This document shows positions 25,089 to 34,300 of a DNA stretch of 51,278 nt, in pieces. The position numbers and the translations under genes are program-made. A model generated the notes under the pieces. That model worked only from the letters and a program-made list of their open reading frames with translations. It had not been told where the DNA came from and did no database searches. The DNA is taken from contig CAZVCC010000019.1 in NCBI GenBank assembly GCA_964626015.1, positions 1 through 51,278 of the forward strand, written 5' to 3'. Numbering within the stretch: position 1 is the stretch's first letter; each line of letters opens with the position of its first letter. Source of the DNA: CAIKZJ01 sp964626015 (GTDB taxonomy: Bacteria; Bacteroidota; Ignavibacteria; Tepidaquicellales; Tepidaquicellaceae).

Positions 25089-25829
25089 ATGGAAATATTT
25101 ACGGGGTTTGTGATAGGTTTGCTGGGAAGTCTGCACTGCATAGGGATGTGCGGTCCAATAGCTCTTGCGCTTCCGACCGGTCAGTTTAAGAGCGTGAAGT
25201 TTTTTACGGGTAGGATACTTTATAATTTCGGAAGGGTGATAACGTACTCGGTGTTTGGGTTATTATTCGGAATCATCGGGAAGAACCTTGCTGTGATAGG
25301 TTTGCAGAGATGGGTATCTGTGATATCGGGTGTGTTAATTATTATTATAGTCCTGCTTCCGGGAAAGACTAAGACGGACTTTATTAATAAACTACCCTTC
25401 GGCAAAGCTACGCAGAAGATAAAAGAAGCTTTTGGAAAACTGTTCAAGAGCGGGTCGCTTTCATCAATGCTGTTTATAGGAATAGTAAACGGGCTGCTTC
25501 CATGCGGGTTTGTGTATGTGGGAGTGGCGGGGGCGATAGCAGCGGGAGATGTTTTATCGGGGGTACTGTACATGGCGCTTTTTGGAATGGGAACAATACC
25601 TGTGATGTTCGTAACGTCGGTAGCTGGAAATTTTATAAGTCTTGGAGTAAGACAAAGATTAACAAAGATTATACCTTTACTTGCTATACTTCTTGCAGTT
25701 ATTTTTATACTCCGTGGATTAAGTTTGGGGATTCCGTATATAAGTCCTTCACAGGAGAAAATGATGAAAAATATTCCCGCATCACAACTAAACCACGATT
25801 CGCTGAAGACGAAGGATTGCTGTAAGTAA
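25089..25829 (+). CDS. TauE/SafE (UreH/DsbD-like) membrane protein
   Basis: The 246-residue protein has six to seven membrane spans and two internally repeated motifs, GSLHCIGMCGPIALALP (14-30) and GIVNGLLPCGFVYVG (about 131-145), with cysteines in the membrane. This is the sulfite-exporter TauE/SafE-like (UreH/DsbD-2) family. Relatives in Bacteroidota sit near cytochrome oxidase genes and are linked to copper delivery or thiol transfer. The C-terminus is a short soluble tail ending KDCCK, whose vicinal cysteines could bind a metal. The gene is alone on its strand after the repeat array. Confidence 0.82.
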   Translation: MEIFTGFVIGLLGSLHCIGMCGPIALALPTGQFKSVKFFTGRILYNFGRVITYSVFGLLFGIIGKNLAVIGLQRWVSVISGVLIIIIVLLPGKTKTDFINKLPFGKATQKIKEAFGKLFKSGSLSSMLFIGIVNGLLPCGFVYVGVAGAIAAGDVLSGVLYMALFGMGTIPVMFVTSVAGNFISLGVRQRLTKIIPLLAILLAVIFILRGLSLGIPYISPSQEKMMKNIPASQLNHDSLKTKDCCK

Positions 25830-25852
25830 GGAATGGATATTTTCCGCCGCAT

Positions 25853-25878
25853 AACAAATATGCCGTCCCTACGGGATT
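25853..25878. repeat. Short CCGTCCCTACGG palindromic element
   Basis: AACAAATATGCCGTCCCTAC followed by GGGATT contains CCGT-CCCT-ACGG. It lies in the 139-bp gap before adenine deaminase. It resembles a dispersed element that I recall from other genomes of this group, but no second copy is in the window. Confidence 0.4.
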
Positions 25879-25968
25879 AGATATGATTAATTACATTACA
25901 AAATCACGCTACAAAAGAGAGGATTTGAAAATAATTTTGTTACAGTATATATATTTAATTATAATAAT

Positions 25969-27606
25969 ATGAATACTTTTAAAATAAGCGGTAATGTGGT
26001 TGATATAAAAAGGCGATTAATTTATCCCGGAACGATAGAGGTAGAAAACGGAAAGATTAAGAGTATAGAAAAGGACTTTTCAGAGCATCAAGATTATATA
26101 ATGCCCGGATTTATAGATTCGCATATACATGTAGAGAGCTCTATGCTTATCCCATCGGAGTTTGCACGAATTGCTGTAACTCATGGGACTGTTGCGACCG
26201 TATCAGACCCTCACGAAATTGCTAACGTCTTAGGTATTGACGGAATAAAGTACATGATAGAAAACGGGAACATGGTACCGTTTAAGTTTTACTTCGGTGC
26301 TTCATCGTGCGTACCTGCAACTAATTTTGAGACTGCGGGTGCAAGGCTTGAGGCAGAGGACATAGAATATTTATTTAAAGAATATGATTTAAAATATTTA
26401 AGCGAGATGATGAACTACCCGGGTGTTCTTTTTGATTCACCTGAGGTTATGGAAAAGCTCAGCATTGCAAAGAAATACGGAAAGCCGATAGACGGGCATG
26501 CACCGGGTTTGAGGGGAGAGCAGGCGAAGAAGTACATAAGTGCGGGCATTTCAACGGACCATGAATGTTTTTCCATAGATGAAGCAAGGGAAAAAATATC
26601 ATACGGCATGAAGGTTTTAATAAGAGAAGGTTCGGCGGCTAAAAACTTTGACGAACTTCATCTATTGATTAAAGAACATAAAGATATGGTGATGCTTTGC
26701 AGCGACGATAAGCATCCTGATGATTTTGTTGAAGGACATATAAATGAAGTTGTGAAGAAAGCAGTGACTCTTGGCTATGACCTTTTCGATGTTCTGAAGA
26801 TAACATGCATAAACCCCAAAGAGCATTACGGGCTTGATGTCGGGACGTTAAATATAGGTGATCCCGCTGATTTTATAGTCGTTAACAATTTAAAAGAATT
26901 CAAGAACATGGCTACATATGTTGACGGAATAAAGGTTTCAGAGAACGGTAAAACTTTGATTCCATCCGTCGAAGCAAGAGCAGTAAACAATTTCAAAATT
27001 GATTTTAAGAAGCCTGAAGATTTTGCCATTAAGCACAAAGGCGGAAAGATAAGAGTAATTGAGGCGATAGAAGGACAGCTGATAACGAACGAGCTGCATC
27101 TTGATGCAAAGACTGAAAACGGTTTTGTTGTATCGGACACGGATAATGACATATTGAAGATTACGGTAGTTGACAGATACCGCGAGTCGCAACCGGCTGT
27201 GAGCTTTATAAAAAACTTCGGTCTTAAAAGCGGTGCCATCGCATCGTGCGTTGGGCATGACTCGCACAACATAATAGCGGTAGGGGTTGACGATAACTCT
27301 CTTGCGGCTGTTGTTAACGAAGTAATAAAGCACAAGGGCGGAGTAGCGATTATGGTTGACGGAAAGGTTGAGGTATTGCCGCTGCCAGTTGCGGGAATAA
27401 TGTCGAATGAAGACGGGTGGGTTGTTGCGCAGAAATACGATAAACTTAACAAGCTGCCGAAATTAATAGGGTGTCATCTGCATTCGCCATACATGACTTT
27501 GTCGTTTATGGCGTTGCTTGTAATACCTGCTTTAAAGCTTGGGGACAAGGGACTCTTTGACGGACAGAAGTTTGAATTTGTTGATTTATTTGTAGAGAGT
27601 AATTAA
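25969..27606 (+). CDS. ade: Adenine deaminase
   Basis: The 545-residue amidohydrolase has the metal-binding MPGFIDSHIHVESSM (45-59), the following THGTVATVSDPHEIAN, DGHAPGLRG (about 175), STDHEC (about 196) and MLCSDDKHPDD (about 243). The C-terminal Ade domain includes ASCVGHDSHNIIAVG. It converts adenine to hypoxanthine in purine salvage, with a bimetal centre in the cytoplasm. Length and motif order are standard for the family. It is monocistronic, with a terminator directly after it. Confidence 0.96.
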   Translation: MNTFKISGNVVDIKRRLIYPGTIEVENGKIKSIEKDFSEHQDYIMPGFIDSHIHVESSMLIPSEFARIAVTHGTVATVSDPHEIANVLGIDGIKYMIENGNMVPFKFYFGASSCVPATNFETAGARLEAEDIEYLFKEYDLKYLSEMMNYPGVLFDSPEVMEKLSIAKKYGKPIDGHAPGLRGEQAKKYISAGISTDHECFSIDEAREKISYGMKVLIREGSAAKNFDELHLLIKEHKDMVMLCSDDKHPDDFVEGHINEVVKKAVTLGYDLFDVLKITCINPKEHYGLDVGTLNIGDPADFIVVNNLKEFKNMATYVDGIKVSENGKTLIPSVEARAVNNFKIDFKKPEDFAIKHKGGKIRVIEAIEGQLITNELHLDAKTENGFVVSDTDNDILKITVVDRYRESQPAVSFIKNFGLKSGAIASCVGHDSHNIIAVGVDDNSLAAVVNEVIKHKGGVAIMVDGKVEVLPLPVAGIMSNEDGWVVAQKYDKLNKLPKLIGCHLHSPYMTLSFMALLVIPALKLGDKGLFDGQKFEFVDLFVESN

Positions 27607-27620
27607 AATAATAAAATATT

Positions 27621-28220
27621 TTATCGGGAGGGTGCTTTCGGAATAATGATGGCGCCCTTTTTTAATGAGCCAAGAATCTCTGCTTTACCTCTCTGATAAA
27701 GGTAGGCAGTATAGGCACAGGTTACTGCATCGAGTTCGTCGTTATTCATAACTTTCTTAAGCCCTTTAATGCCAAGCTTTTCGAGACCTTTAAACAAACC
27801 AATCATTGAATGCTGTTTGCGCGGAATGCCAAGCACATCCTGCGTAGCTCCCGGGAACATTTCATAGGAATCGAAACCCATACGCTTAAATATTTTCTTT
27901 AATTCGAGACCGCGTAGAGTGAGCATGCGCATGGGACCGAGCGTAATCGGGAAGAACCTTATTTTAAGTTTTGTAAGTTCTTTATCACACTCTCTAAGAT
28001 GCACACCATTATTATCGTCGAGAGATTTTCTGCCGGGCGGAAGAGAAAGCGGGGCATCGATACCGATTATTTCAGGTTCTGCATTTTTAACAAAAGAAAC
28101 AATTTCAGAATTATCATGAAGCGTTGCATACTTCACAACTCTTTTGTTATGCATAAGACAAATGCCGGTATCCCTTTTGGGGCTGCCGGCAAGGTCAATA
28201 CCTACAACTTTAGTTATCAT
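27621..28220 (-). CDS. DUF429 family protein (predicted RNase H-like nuclease)
   Basis: The 199-residue protein has VVGIDLAGSPKRDTGI at the start, IIGIDAPLSLP (about 52), a middle RMLTLRGLELKK segment and a C-terminal NDELDAVTCAYTAYLY motif. The three acidic positions are those of the DUF429 RNase H-like fold. No substrate is established for the family. It starts directly at the stop of the DinB gene (28221), so the two are co-transcribed. Confidence 0.85.
   Translation of the reverse strand: MITKVVGIDLAGSPKRDTGICLMHNKRVVKYATLHDNSEIVSFVKNAEPEIIGIDAPLSLPPGRKSLDDNNGVHLRECDKELTKLKIRFFPITLGPMRMLTLRGLELKKIFKRMGFDSYEMFPGATQDVLGIPRKQHSMIGLFKGLEKLGIKGLKKVMNNDELDAVTCAYTAYLYQRGKAEILGSLKKGAIIIPKAPSR
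27629..27663 (+). terminator. Terminator of adenine deaminase overlapping the convergent gene
   Basis: AGGGTGC and GCGCCCT pair over seven positions (one G-U), with a 16-base loop and a T-run at 27658-27663. It lies inside the 3' end of the convergent DUF429 gene, so the terminator bases also encode the last residues of that protein. Confidence 0.75.
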
Positions 28221-28715
28221 CTAAAACTGCTCGTCTGCAGAAGGACCATAAATTCCCGGCAGAGGAACATCGAGCAACCTGAGGTACACAGTCAGCTGTC
28301 CGCGGTGATGGTAAAGGTGATTGAACGTCATGTTTCTTAACGAAGAAACTTTAGGCAATTCAAAAACGACTTCACCGTTCATTTTAGCTGTCCATTTATC
28401 CATCAAAGTTTTATCGTCCGCCTTGTCAAGAAGGTCGAGAGCCTTATTAAGAGATTCGTCGAATATCTTAAGAATGTCGGCTGTTGATTTGACTTCAGGA
28501 AAGGTAAAGTCCATTTCACCAAAATCAACTTCATTCTTTGTTAATACAGGCTCGATAAAATCGGGCAACATGGCTACATGCAATGCCAGCATATTAAGGT
28601 CCATAGACTTTTCGTGAGGTTTAAAACCGAGTTTGCCTTCCGGGATTCTTTCGAGAAGTTTTCGCGTCCCTGCAGATTCATGCTGCAGTTCCATCTTTAA
28701 TGCTTTGTATGACAT
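28221..28715 (-). CDS. DinB-family metal-binding protein
   Basis: The 164-residue four-helix protein has the likely metal-binding histidines H46 (LALHVA) and H133/H137 (NHLYHHRGQ), typical of DinB/YfiT proteins. Many relatives are thiol-S-transferases or damage-inducible proteins of unknown activity. It is directly followed by the DUF429 gene. The start ATG is preceded by an A/T-rich 143-bp gap shared with the divergent ene-reductase gene. Confidence 0.88.
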   Translation of the reverse strand: MSYKALKMELQHESAGTRKLLERIPEGKLGFKPHEKSMDLNMLALHVAMLPDFIEPVLTKNEVDFGEMDFTFPEVKSTADILKIFDESLNKALDLLDKADDKTLMDKWTAKMNGEVVFELPKVSSLRNMTFNHLYHHRGQLTVYLRLLDVPLPGIYGPSADEQF

Positions 28716-28858
28716 AACAGTGATTGATTAAGTTTACTGAATAAAAATAAATGTAACAATTCTAAAAATATTATATAATGCAATTATTAAGGAACTTATA
28801 TGTACATACATACGTTTTATGTATATACAAACTAAACATAAACTTAAATAAACATAGA

Positions 28859-29950
28859 ATGAGCAAAGACAAGAAAATATTTCAGAGTTACAGACTCGGC
28901 GGTTCAGAGCTGAGCAACCACATAGTAATGGCACCGATGACAAGGTCGAGAGCAATAGGCAACATACCAAACGACTTAATGGCTGAATATTATTCACAAA
29001 GAGCAGGAGCGGGCTTAATCGTAACAGAGGGTACATCACCTTCTCCTAACGGACTCGGCTACGCAAGAATACCGGGAATATTCAGCAAAGAGCAGGTTAA
29101 CGGCTGGAAAAAAGTTACCGACGCTGTACACAAAAAGGGCGGTAAAATCTATGTACAGCTGATGCACACGGGAAGGATAAGTCATCTTGATAACATGCCT
29201 GAAGGAGCTAAAGTTTTTGCGCCATCAGCAGTTAAGGCAGGGGGTAAAATGTGGACTGATACACAGGGACTTCAAGACCACACGGAGCCTAATGCGTTTA
29301 CGAAAGAAGAATTAGAAATAACTAAGAACGAATACGTTACGGCTGCAAAGAATGCTTTAGAAGCGGGGTTTGACGGAGTGGAACTGCATGGTGCAAACGG
29401 ATACCTGCTCGAGCAGTTTTTAAACCCACACACAAATAAAAGAGAGGATGAATACGGGGGAAGCATAGAAAACAGATGCAGGTTTGTACTTGAAACGGCA
29501 GAAGCAACGGTCAAGGCAATCGGCAAAGATAAAACAGCGATAAGACTTTCTCCATACGGAGTTAACGGCGACATGTCTTTATACAATGAGACCGAAGAAA
29601 CTTATAAATATTTAGCAGCAGAATTGAACAAACTTGGGCTGGTTTATATACACGTAGTTGATCACAGTGCGATGGGTGCACCAGAAGTACCGAGGGGTGT
29701 TAAGGAAATAATCAGAAACGAATTCAAGAACACATTAATACTCAGCGGCGGTTATGGACTTGAAAGCGCAGAGGATGAGCTTGAAAAAGGGACTGCTGAT
29801 TTAGTCGCATTCGGAAGACCTTTTATAAACAATCCTGATTTGGTTGAAAGATTAAAAAACGGATGGGCTTTAAACACTGACCTGAACACGAATGCTTTTT
29901 ACACTGCTGATGAAAAGGGATACACGGATTACCCTTTTTACTCGGCATAA
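28859..29950 (+). CDS. Old yellow enzyme-type ene-reductase (NADH:flavin oxidoreductase)
   Basis: From the ATG at 28859 (MSKDKKIFQSY) the protein has 363 residues. It includes NHIVMAPMTRSRA (FMN binding), YVQLMHTGRISH, the substrate-binding ELHGANGYLLEQFLNP, and the late LILSGGY...DLVAFGRPFINNPDL phosphate site. This is the alkene-reductase (NemA/OYE) group, which reduces activated C=C bonds or nitro-compounds with NAD(P)H. An upstream in-frame extension to 28778 is low-complexity and unlikely to be translated. Confidence 0.93.
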   Translation: MSKDKKIFQSYRLGGSELSNHIVMAPMTRSRAIGNIPNDLMAEYYSQRAGAGLIVTEGTSPSPNGLGYARIPGIFSKEQVNGWKKVTDAVHKKGGKIYVQLMHTGRISHLDNMPEGAKVFAPSAVKAGGKMWTDTQGLQDHTEPNAFTKEELEITKNEYVTAAKNALEAGFDGVELHGANGYLLEQFLNPHTNKREDEYGGSIENRCRFVLETAEATVKAIGKDKTAIRLSPYGVNGDMSLYNETEETYKYLAAELNKLGLVYIHVVDHSAMGAPEVPRGVKEIIRNEFKNTLILSGGYGLESAEDELEKGTADLVAFGRPFINNPDLVERLKNGWALNTDLNTNAFYTADEKGYTDYPFYSA

Positions 29951-29983
29951 GAATAGCAGTAATAAGATAATACAAATACATTT

Positions 29984-30017
29984 AACAAAACCCGTCTCCA
30001 CAGAGGCGGGTTTTGTT
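29984..30017 (+). terminator. Terminator of the ene-reductase gene
   Basis: AACAAAACCCG and CGGGTTTTGTT form an 11-bp stem around a short loop containing CT...AG pairing, followed by ATTTTT. It lies 34 bp after the ene-reductase stop. Confidence 0.9.
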
Positions 30018-30099
30018 ATTTTTCGTACCTTTAATATTATATGGAATTTCAATATAAAAGAATTTAAATTAAGTTTTAACAATTTAATAGCGAGGAATA

Positions 30100-30630
30100 A
30101 TGAAAGGGAGTATTTCCAAATTGCTGGCAATTCTGGTTATCATTGCTTTATTTACCGGCTGCTCAAAGAAAGAGGACAAACCTGTAACTGAAAACAAAGA
30201 TGTGAAGAAAACAGAGTTTACCTCGGGTATCTTCTGCAAACTTGACGGTAAAGAATTTACCATGAAAGACGGAGAAGCATATGCGATGAAAGACGGAAAA
30301 TCATTTAACATCTACGCAACAATACAGGAGGAAAAAGGAAAATATGAAGATATCTTCGTAATAGTTAAAGCACCTGCAAAAACCGGAGAGTTTTTACTCG
30401 ACAAGGCAAGCACCGGGGGGCACCTGCAATACAGAACAAACAAAGACAGGGCAAAAGGTTCGGAAGATTATGATCAGTACTGGTCGGAAACCGGTAAGGT
30501 TGTTGTTACAAAGCTTGACGACACTCATATAGAGGGAACGTTTACCGCGTCAACAACGGGCACGCTTGAAGACGGAACCGAAAAGAAGCTCGAGGTTGCT
30601 GACGGCAAGTTTAATCTAAAATTCAAGTAA
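30100..30630 (+). CDS. Lipoprotein of DUF6252-like type
   Basis: The 176-residue protein has a lipoprotein signal, MKGSISKLLAILVIIALFTG followed by Cys21, then a Lys/Glu-rich linker (22-38) and one beta-rich domain (FCKLDGKEFTM...NIYATIQ...KVVVTKLDDTHIEGTFTAST). This pattern is common among small Bacteroidota lipoproteins whose function is not known. The phrase HIEGTFTAS resembles DUF6252/DUF5025-type families. It should be anchored in the periplasm-facing leaflet of a membrane. No operon partner is obvious. Confidence 0.75.
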   Translation: MKGSISKLLAILVIIALFTGCSKKEDKPVTENKDVKKTEFTSGIFCKLDGKEFTMKDGEAYAMKDGKSFNIYATIQEEKGKYEDIFVIVKAPAKTGEFLLDKASTGGHLQYRTNKDRAKGSEDYDQYWSETGKVVVTKLDDTHIEGTFTASTTGTLEDGTEKKLEVADGKFNLKFK

Positions 30631-30739
30631 GAGAAATTTAAATATGATGCTGTAATTTTTAGTTGTTTTGCCGAGGCAAAACAAAATAGGCATATTATAT
30701 GTTATATTGATATTACCTTTTTATAACAAAATTAAAAGA

Positions 30740-31597
30740 ATGAAAAGAAAACATGTTTTAATGTTATTTGTATTTGCGATAATTATATCGTCGATTTATT
30801 CATGCAGCGACACAACAACAAACATCATTAACGACCTTGTCAGCAACAAGATTACGGCAAAAGAGAGGCTTGACTCTGCTTATGCACAGGCACAGAGAAA
30901 ATACTCTCCAAGTACAGAGCTGGTTATGATATTCGGGAAGAATGTTCTATTCGAAGGAAGTGATAAAGGCAAGACAGACATTACACTGACAACGGGGATT
31001 ACGGACCCGAACAATGTGGGGGCGTGGCTGTACATCTTCAAAAAACCCGGGACGACAGACCTGGCGGTATACACACCAAATCCAATTCCAGGAACAAGAG
31101 ACTGTATAGAATTAACAGCTTTATTTAATACGAATACAATACTTTCTTTAATTGCGGATACATCTGCAAAAAACATAGTATCGGGTGCGCTTGGACTGAT
31201 AACAAATTCAAACTTTAAAATAAGCACGAAAAAGGACAGCCTATTAAACAGCGACGCGGCATACGACTTAAGTTTTTCGTCAAACCCCGTGATAAAATTT
31301 GATGCGTCGTTTTTACCGTCATCGAGTACGTTTAACGGTAACGCATTCTTCTCACAATCAGGTACGAACAAAACTGTGAACATGTTTTTAATACCCGGAT
31401 TAGGGACGCTGAATTTGCCGTCGTATATAGCAACATTAACGGGATTTCCACAGGATTTATGGATAGTTAACTACAAGCTTGACAGCGGAGGTTCAACAAA
31501 AAACTTTATAGCAGGAACGGTTGTGAAGAGTGATCAGAATATGGGAATAAGTATTTTAGGGCTGATTAGCAAAGCGATAAACATATCAAAGTATTAA
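30740..31597 (+). CDS. Lipoprotein of unknown function
   Basis: From the ATG at 30740 the protein has 285 residues. It has a lipoprotein signal, MKRKHVLMLFVFAIIISSIY SC, with the lipid cysteine in the SSIYSCSD motif. The body has no domain I recognise. It contains a segment about tangible values (GAWLYIFKKPGTTDLAVYTP) that suggests a PepSY-like or similar small beta domain, then Ser/Asn-rich strands. An in-frame extension to 30668 lacks a sensible signal and is rejected. A terminator follows immediately. Confidence 0.7.
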   Translation: MKRKHVLMLFVFAIIISSIYSCSDTTTNIINDLVSNKITAKERLDSAYAQAQRKYSPSTELVMIFGKNVLFEGSDKGKTDITLTTGITDPNNVGAWLYIFKKPGTTDLAVYTPNPIPGTRDCIELTALFNTNTILSLIADTSAKNIVSGALGLITNSNFKISTKKDSLLNSDAAYDLSFSSNPVIKFDASFLPSSSTFNGNAFFSQSGTNKTVNMFLIPGLGTLNLPSYIATLTGFPQDLWIVNYKLDSGGSTKNFIAGTVVKSDQNMGISILGLISKAINISKY

Positions 31598-31615
31598 CGA
31601 TTACAGCAAAACGGA

Positions 31616-31648
31616 AAGGGGATACACGCTGTGTTTATCCCCTTTTTT
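31616..31648 (+). terminator. Terminator of the lipoprotein gene
   Basis: GGGGATA and TATCCCC form a 7-bp stem, extended by CAC/GTG pairing near the loop, and are followed by TTTTTTG. It starts about 20 bp after the lipoprotein stop. Confidence 0.88.
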
Positions 31649-31713
31649 GTTTTACCATTTTTCGTTTGAAATAATTAAATTAATTGGAATTAAAAAATGC
31701 AGAAACAACATAA

Positions 31714-32907
31714 ATGGAATCCATAAAAGAAATATATAAAATAGGATACGGACCTTCGAGCAGCCACACAATGGGTCCCCGCAAGGCAGCGGAGCAGTTT
31801 AAGGATAGAACTTTAAATGCTATTTCATACAGGGTAACTCTGTACGGAAGTCTTGCTGCAACGGGCAGGGGGCATCTGACAGATAAAGCAATAAATGAAG
31901 CCTTGAAGCCAACAATAACAGAGATACTCTGGGAGCCAACAAAGTTTCTGGCATATCATCCAAATGCGATGAGGTTTGAAGCATTAGACTTAAGCGGTAA
32001 GCCTTATGAAGAATGGACTGTTTATAGCGTGGGAGGAGGAAAGATAACCGACGGCAAAAAAGATAACGAAACAAAGAATATTTACGACATGACTTTTATT
32101 TCTGACATACTAAAATGGACTCAAAAAACAGGACGTTCATACTGGGAATACGCAGAAATGATTGAAGGACCGGAAATATTTGACCACCTGAAGAAGGTCT
32201 GGGAGGTGATGCAGAAGACTATCAACAGAGGGTTGGAAGCAGAGGGCGTTTTACCCGGAGGTTTGAACCTGACGAGAAAAGCAGCAAGCTATTACATTAA
32301 ATCTAAAAGTTTCAGCGGTTCGCTGAAGAAGAAAACACTGACATTTTCTTATGCTCTTGCGGTATCTGAAGAAAATGCTTCCGGGGGAAAGGTTGTTACG
32401 GCTCCTACATGCGGTTCTGCGGGTGTTGTGCCTGCGGTGCTTTACAGAATGAGAGAAAGTCTTGATTTTTCAGAGAAGAAAATAATGCGTGCGCTTTTAA
32501 CAGCGGGATTGTTTGGAAATGTTGTGAAAGAAAACGCTTCAATATCTGGTGCGGAAGTCGGATGCCAGGGAGAAGTTGGAACTGCGTGTGCAATGGCAGC
32601 AGCGGCGGCTACGCAATTGCTTGGCGGAACTCCTCAGCAAATAGAATACGCAGCAGAGATGGGGATTGAACATCATCTTGGGTTGACCTGCGACCCGATA
32701 GGCGGACTTGTGCAAGCGCCGTGTATTGAGAGGAACGCATTCGCGGCAGAGAAAGCTTTAAATGCTGCAACTTACGCTCTGTTAAGCGACGGAAGACATC
32801 TGGTCAGTTTTGATAAAATAGTGAAGACCATGAATCAAACGGGGCATGATATACCAAATATTTACAAGGAGACCTCTGAGGGGGGAATGGCATTGATACA
32901 GCTATAG
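31714..32907 (+). CDS. sdaA: L-serine ammonia-lyase, iron-sulfur type, single chain
   Basis: The 397-residue protein opens with the beta-domain signature IGYGPSSSHTMGP and contains the alpha-domain motifs TAPTCGSAG, GCQGEVG, GLTCDPIGG and VQAPCIERN, whose cysteines bind the 4Fe-4S cluster. It deaminates serine to pyruvate and ammonia in the cytoplasm. Both domains are on one chain, as in E. coli SdaA, though it is shorter than that protein (454 residues). The cluster is oxygen-sensitive, which fits a partly anaerobic life. It appears to be monocistronic. Confidence 0.93.
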   Translation: MESIKEIYKIGYGPSSSHTMGPRKAAEQFKDRTLNAISYRVTLYGSLAATGRGHLTDKAINEALKPTITEILWEPTKFLAYHPNAMRFEALDLSGKPYEEWTVYSVGGGKITDGKKDNETKNIYDMTFISDILKWTQKTGRSYWEYAEMIEGPEIFDHLKKVWEVMQKTINRGLEAEGVLPGGLNLTRKAASYYIKSKSFSGSLKKKTLTFSYALAVSEENASGGKVVTAPTCGSAGVVPAVLYRMRESLDFSEKKIMRALLTAGLFGNVVKENASISGAEVGCQGEVGTACAMAAAAATQLLGGTPQQIEYAAEMGIEHHLGLTCDPIGGLVQAPCIERNAFAAEKALNAATYALLSDGRHLVSFDKIVKTMNQTGHDIPNIYKETSEGGMALIQL

Positions 32908-32931
32908 AGTATTAACTCTGTATTTGGAAAA

Positions 32932-33258
32932 TCAGAGTAAAGCAAAGAACATTATTATTATAACCAAAAGACTGAGGACAGGGGAAAGAGAAATTACAAT
33001 CGCGGTTTTATACAACTTTAGAGCATAAAATATCCAGCTAATATTAGATAATCCACACATTACGGGAAAAGAAATAATGCAATAGAAAAATGCCACCAAA
33101 GAGACGTTTTCTGCAGAGCCGGGTGCATCGAACAGCATTACAGACATCATTGCTGCATAGATACCGGGTATAATTGCGAGTAAAGATAAAATTGTGGCGA
33201 TTATCAGTGTGATAAGGGTGCCTTTATGTTTTGAGGATGATTTTTCGTCCGTTTCCAT
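32932..33258 (-). CDS. Small integral membrane protein of unknown function
   Basis: From the ATG at 33258 (METDEKSSSKHKG) the protein has 108 residues and three hydrophobic spans. I prefer this start over a GTG at 33273 because the extra residues would be encoded by the end of the adjacent repeat element. That end, GTGGGAG on the minus strand, lies 8-10 bases before this ATG and may act as its ribosome site. No family was recognised. Confidence 0.6.
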   Translation of the reverse strand: METDEKSSSKHKGTLITLIIATILSLLAIIPGIYAAMMSVMLFDAPGSAENVSLVAFFYCIISFPVMCGLSNISWIFYALKLYKTAIVISLSPVLSLLVIIIMFFALL

Positions 33259-33266
33259 ATAATATT

Positions 33267-33811
33267 CTCCCACAAATTTCTCAAATTAACACAAAAAAGA
33301 ATGTCAAAAATATAAAAAATTCATAAAGTATAAAAAGAATAAAGATTTAATGTTTTTAAAAATACTTACCCCCACAAATTTCTCAAATTAACACAAAAAA
33401 GAATGTCAAAAATATAAAAAATTCATAAAGTATAAAAAGAATAAAGATTTAATGGTTTTTAAAAATACTTACCCCCACAAATTTCTCAAATTAGCACAAA
33501 AAAGAACGCTTGAAAATATAAAAAATTCTTAAAGTGTAAAAAGAATAAAAATTTAATGGTTTTTAAAAATGCTTGCTCCCACAAATTTCTCAAATTAACA
33601 CAAAAAAGAATGTCAAAAATATAAAAAATTCATAAAGTATAAAAAGAATAAAGATTTAATGGTTTTTAAAAATGCTTGCTCCCACAAATTTCTCAAATTA
33701 GCACAAAAAAGAACGTTTGAAAATATAAGAACTTCTTAAAGCGCTAAAAAGAATAAAGACTTGAGGGTTTTTAAAAATGCTTGCTCCCACAAATTAGCAC
33801 AAATTAACACA
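33267..33811. repeat. Tandem array of 102-105-bp repeats, left part of the GxxExxY element
   Basis: The motif CCCACAAATTTCTCAAATTA occurs at 33269, 33371, 33474, 33578 and 33681, with a truncated sixth at 33786 (CCCACAAATTAGCACAAATT). Units share CACAAAAAAGAA, ATATAAAAAATTC, GTATAAAAAGAATAAAGATT and TTTTTAAAAATRCTT. Copies 3 and 5 are slightly more divergent (AACGCTTG/AACGTTTG in place of AATGTC). The array fills the 598-bp gap together with about 60 bp of plain A/T-rich DNA next to the nuclease gene. Confidence 0.95.
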
Positions 33812-33871
33812 AAATAAATTAAATAAACTAGATTGTTTTATGCATTAATATATTTGCACAAAATAATATGC

Positions 33872-34249
33872 CTAAAGAATTATTCTTTTATACTGAAGAG
33901 AAGTACCGCCAAAGTTTATTAGAAGTCCTAAATTTAATTTGGTAATGTTTAGATAATTCAGTACCTGGGAATAATGTTCGTCACATAAGTTCTTTGCTAC
34001 TTTTAGTTCTATTATAATTCGGTCATAGCAAATAAAATCAGCGATATATTGTTTCTTCAGAACGGTATCTTTATAGTGAACGTCTAGGAGTTTAAGTTCC
34101 TGAAAAGGAATATTGTTTTTCAAGAATTCATAATGAAGTGCCTCCTGGTAAACCGCCTCGAGAAATCCATTTCCCAATTGCTTGTGAACCTCCATTGCAC
34201 AACCAATAATGTTGTAGCACTCCTCCTTGTAAATATATTCTTCGGTCAC
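33872..34249 (-). CDS. GxxExxY family protein (PD-(D/E)XK nuclease-like)
   Basis: The 125-residue protein has the naming motif GFLEAVY (G28, E31, Y34). Its nuclease-like core has D71 (IADFICYD) and E81/K83 (IIIELKVAK), followed by the typical C-terminal LGLLINFGGTSLQYKRI. All expected catalytic positions are present, so it may be active. No function has been shown for the family to my knowledge. The gene is surrounded by the tandem array on one side and an inverted copy of its terminal motif on the other, so it appears to be cargo of that element. It starts with ATG on the minus strand. Confidence 0.92.
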   Translation of the reverse strand: MTEEYIYKEECYNIIGCAMEVHKQLGNGFLEAVYQEALHYEFLKNNIPFQELKLLDVHYKDTVLKKQYIADFICYDRIIIELKVAKNLCDEHYSQVLNYLNITKLNLGLLINFGGTSLQYKRIIL

Positions 34250-34300
34250 CAGTTTTGATTCTGATTATTCTTTATAATATATTTTAATTATCGTTTTCTC

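Noticed and set aside
29870..30191. Short frames on both strands around the ene-reductase terminator
   Set aside because: Both cross the strong terminator hairpin at 29984-30017 and overlap the starts or ends of real genes. Neither has a domain.
33267..33811. Possible CRISPR array
   Set aside because: The 102-105-bp units are contiguous and similar along their whole length, with no unique spacers. No cas gene is near. The same holds for 24291-24865 and 49450-49646.
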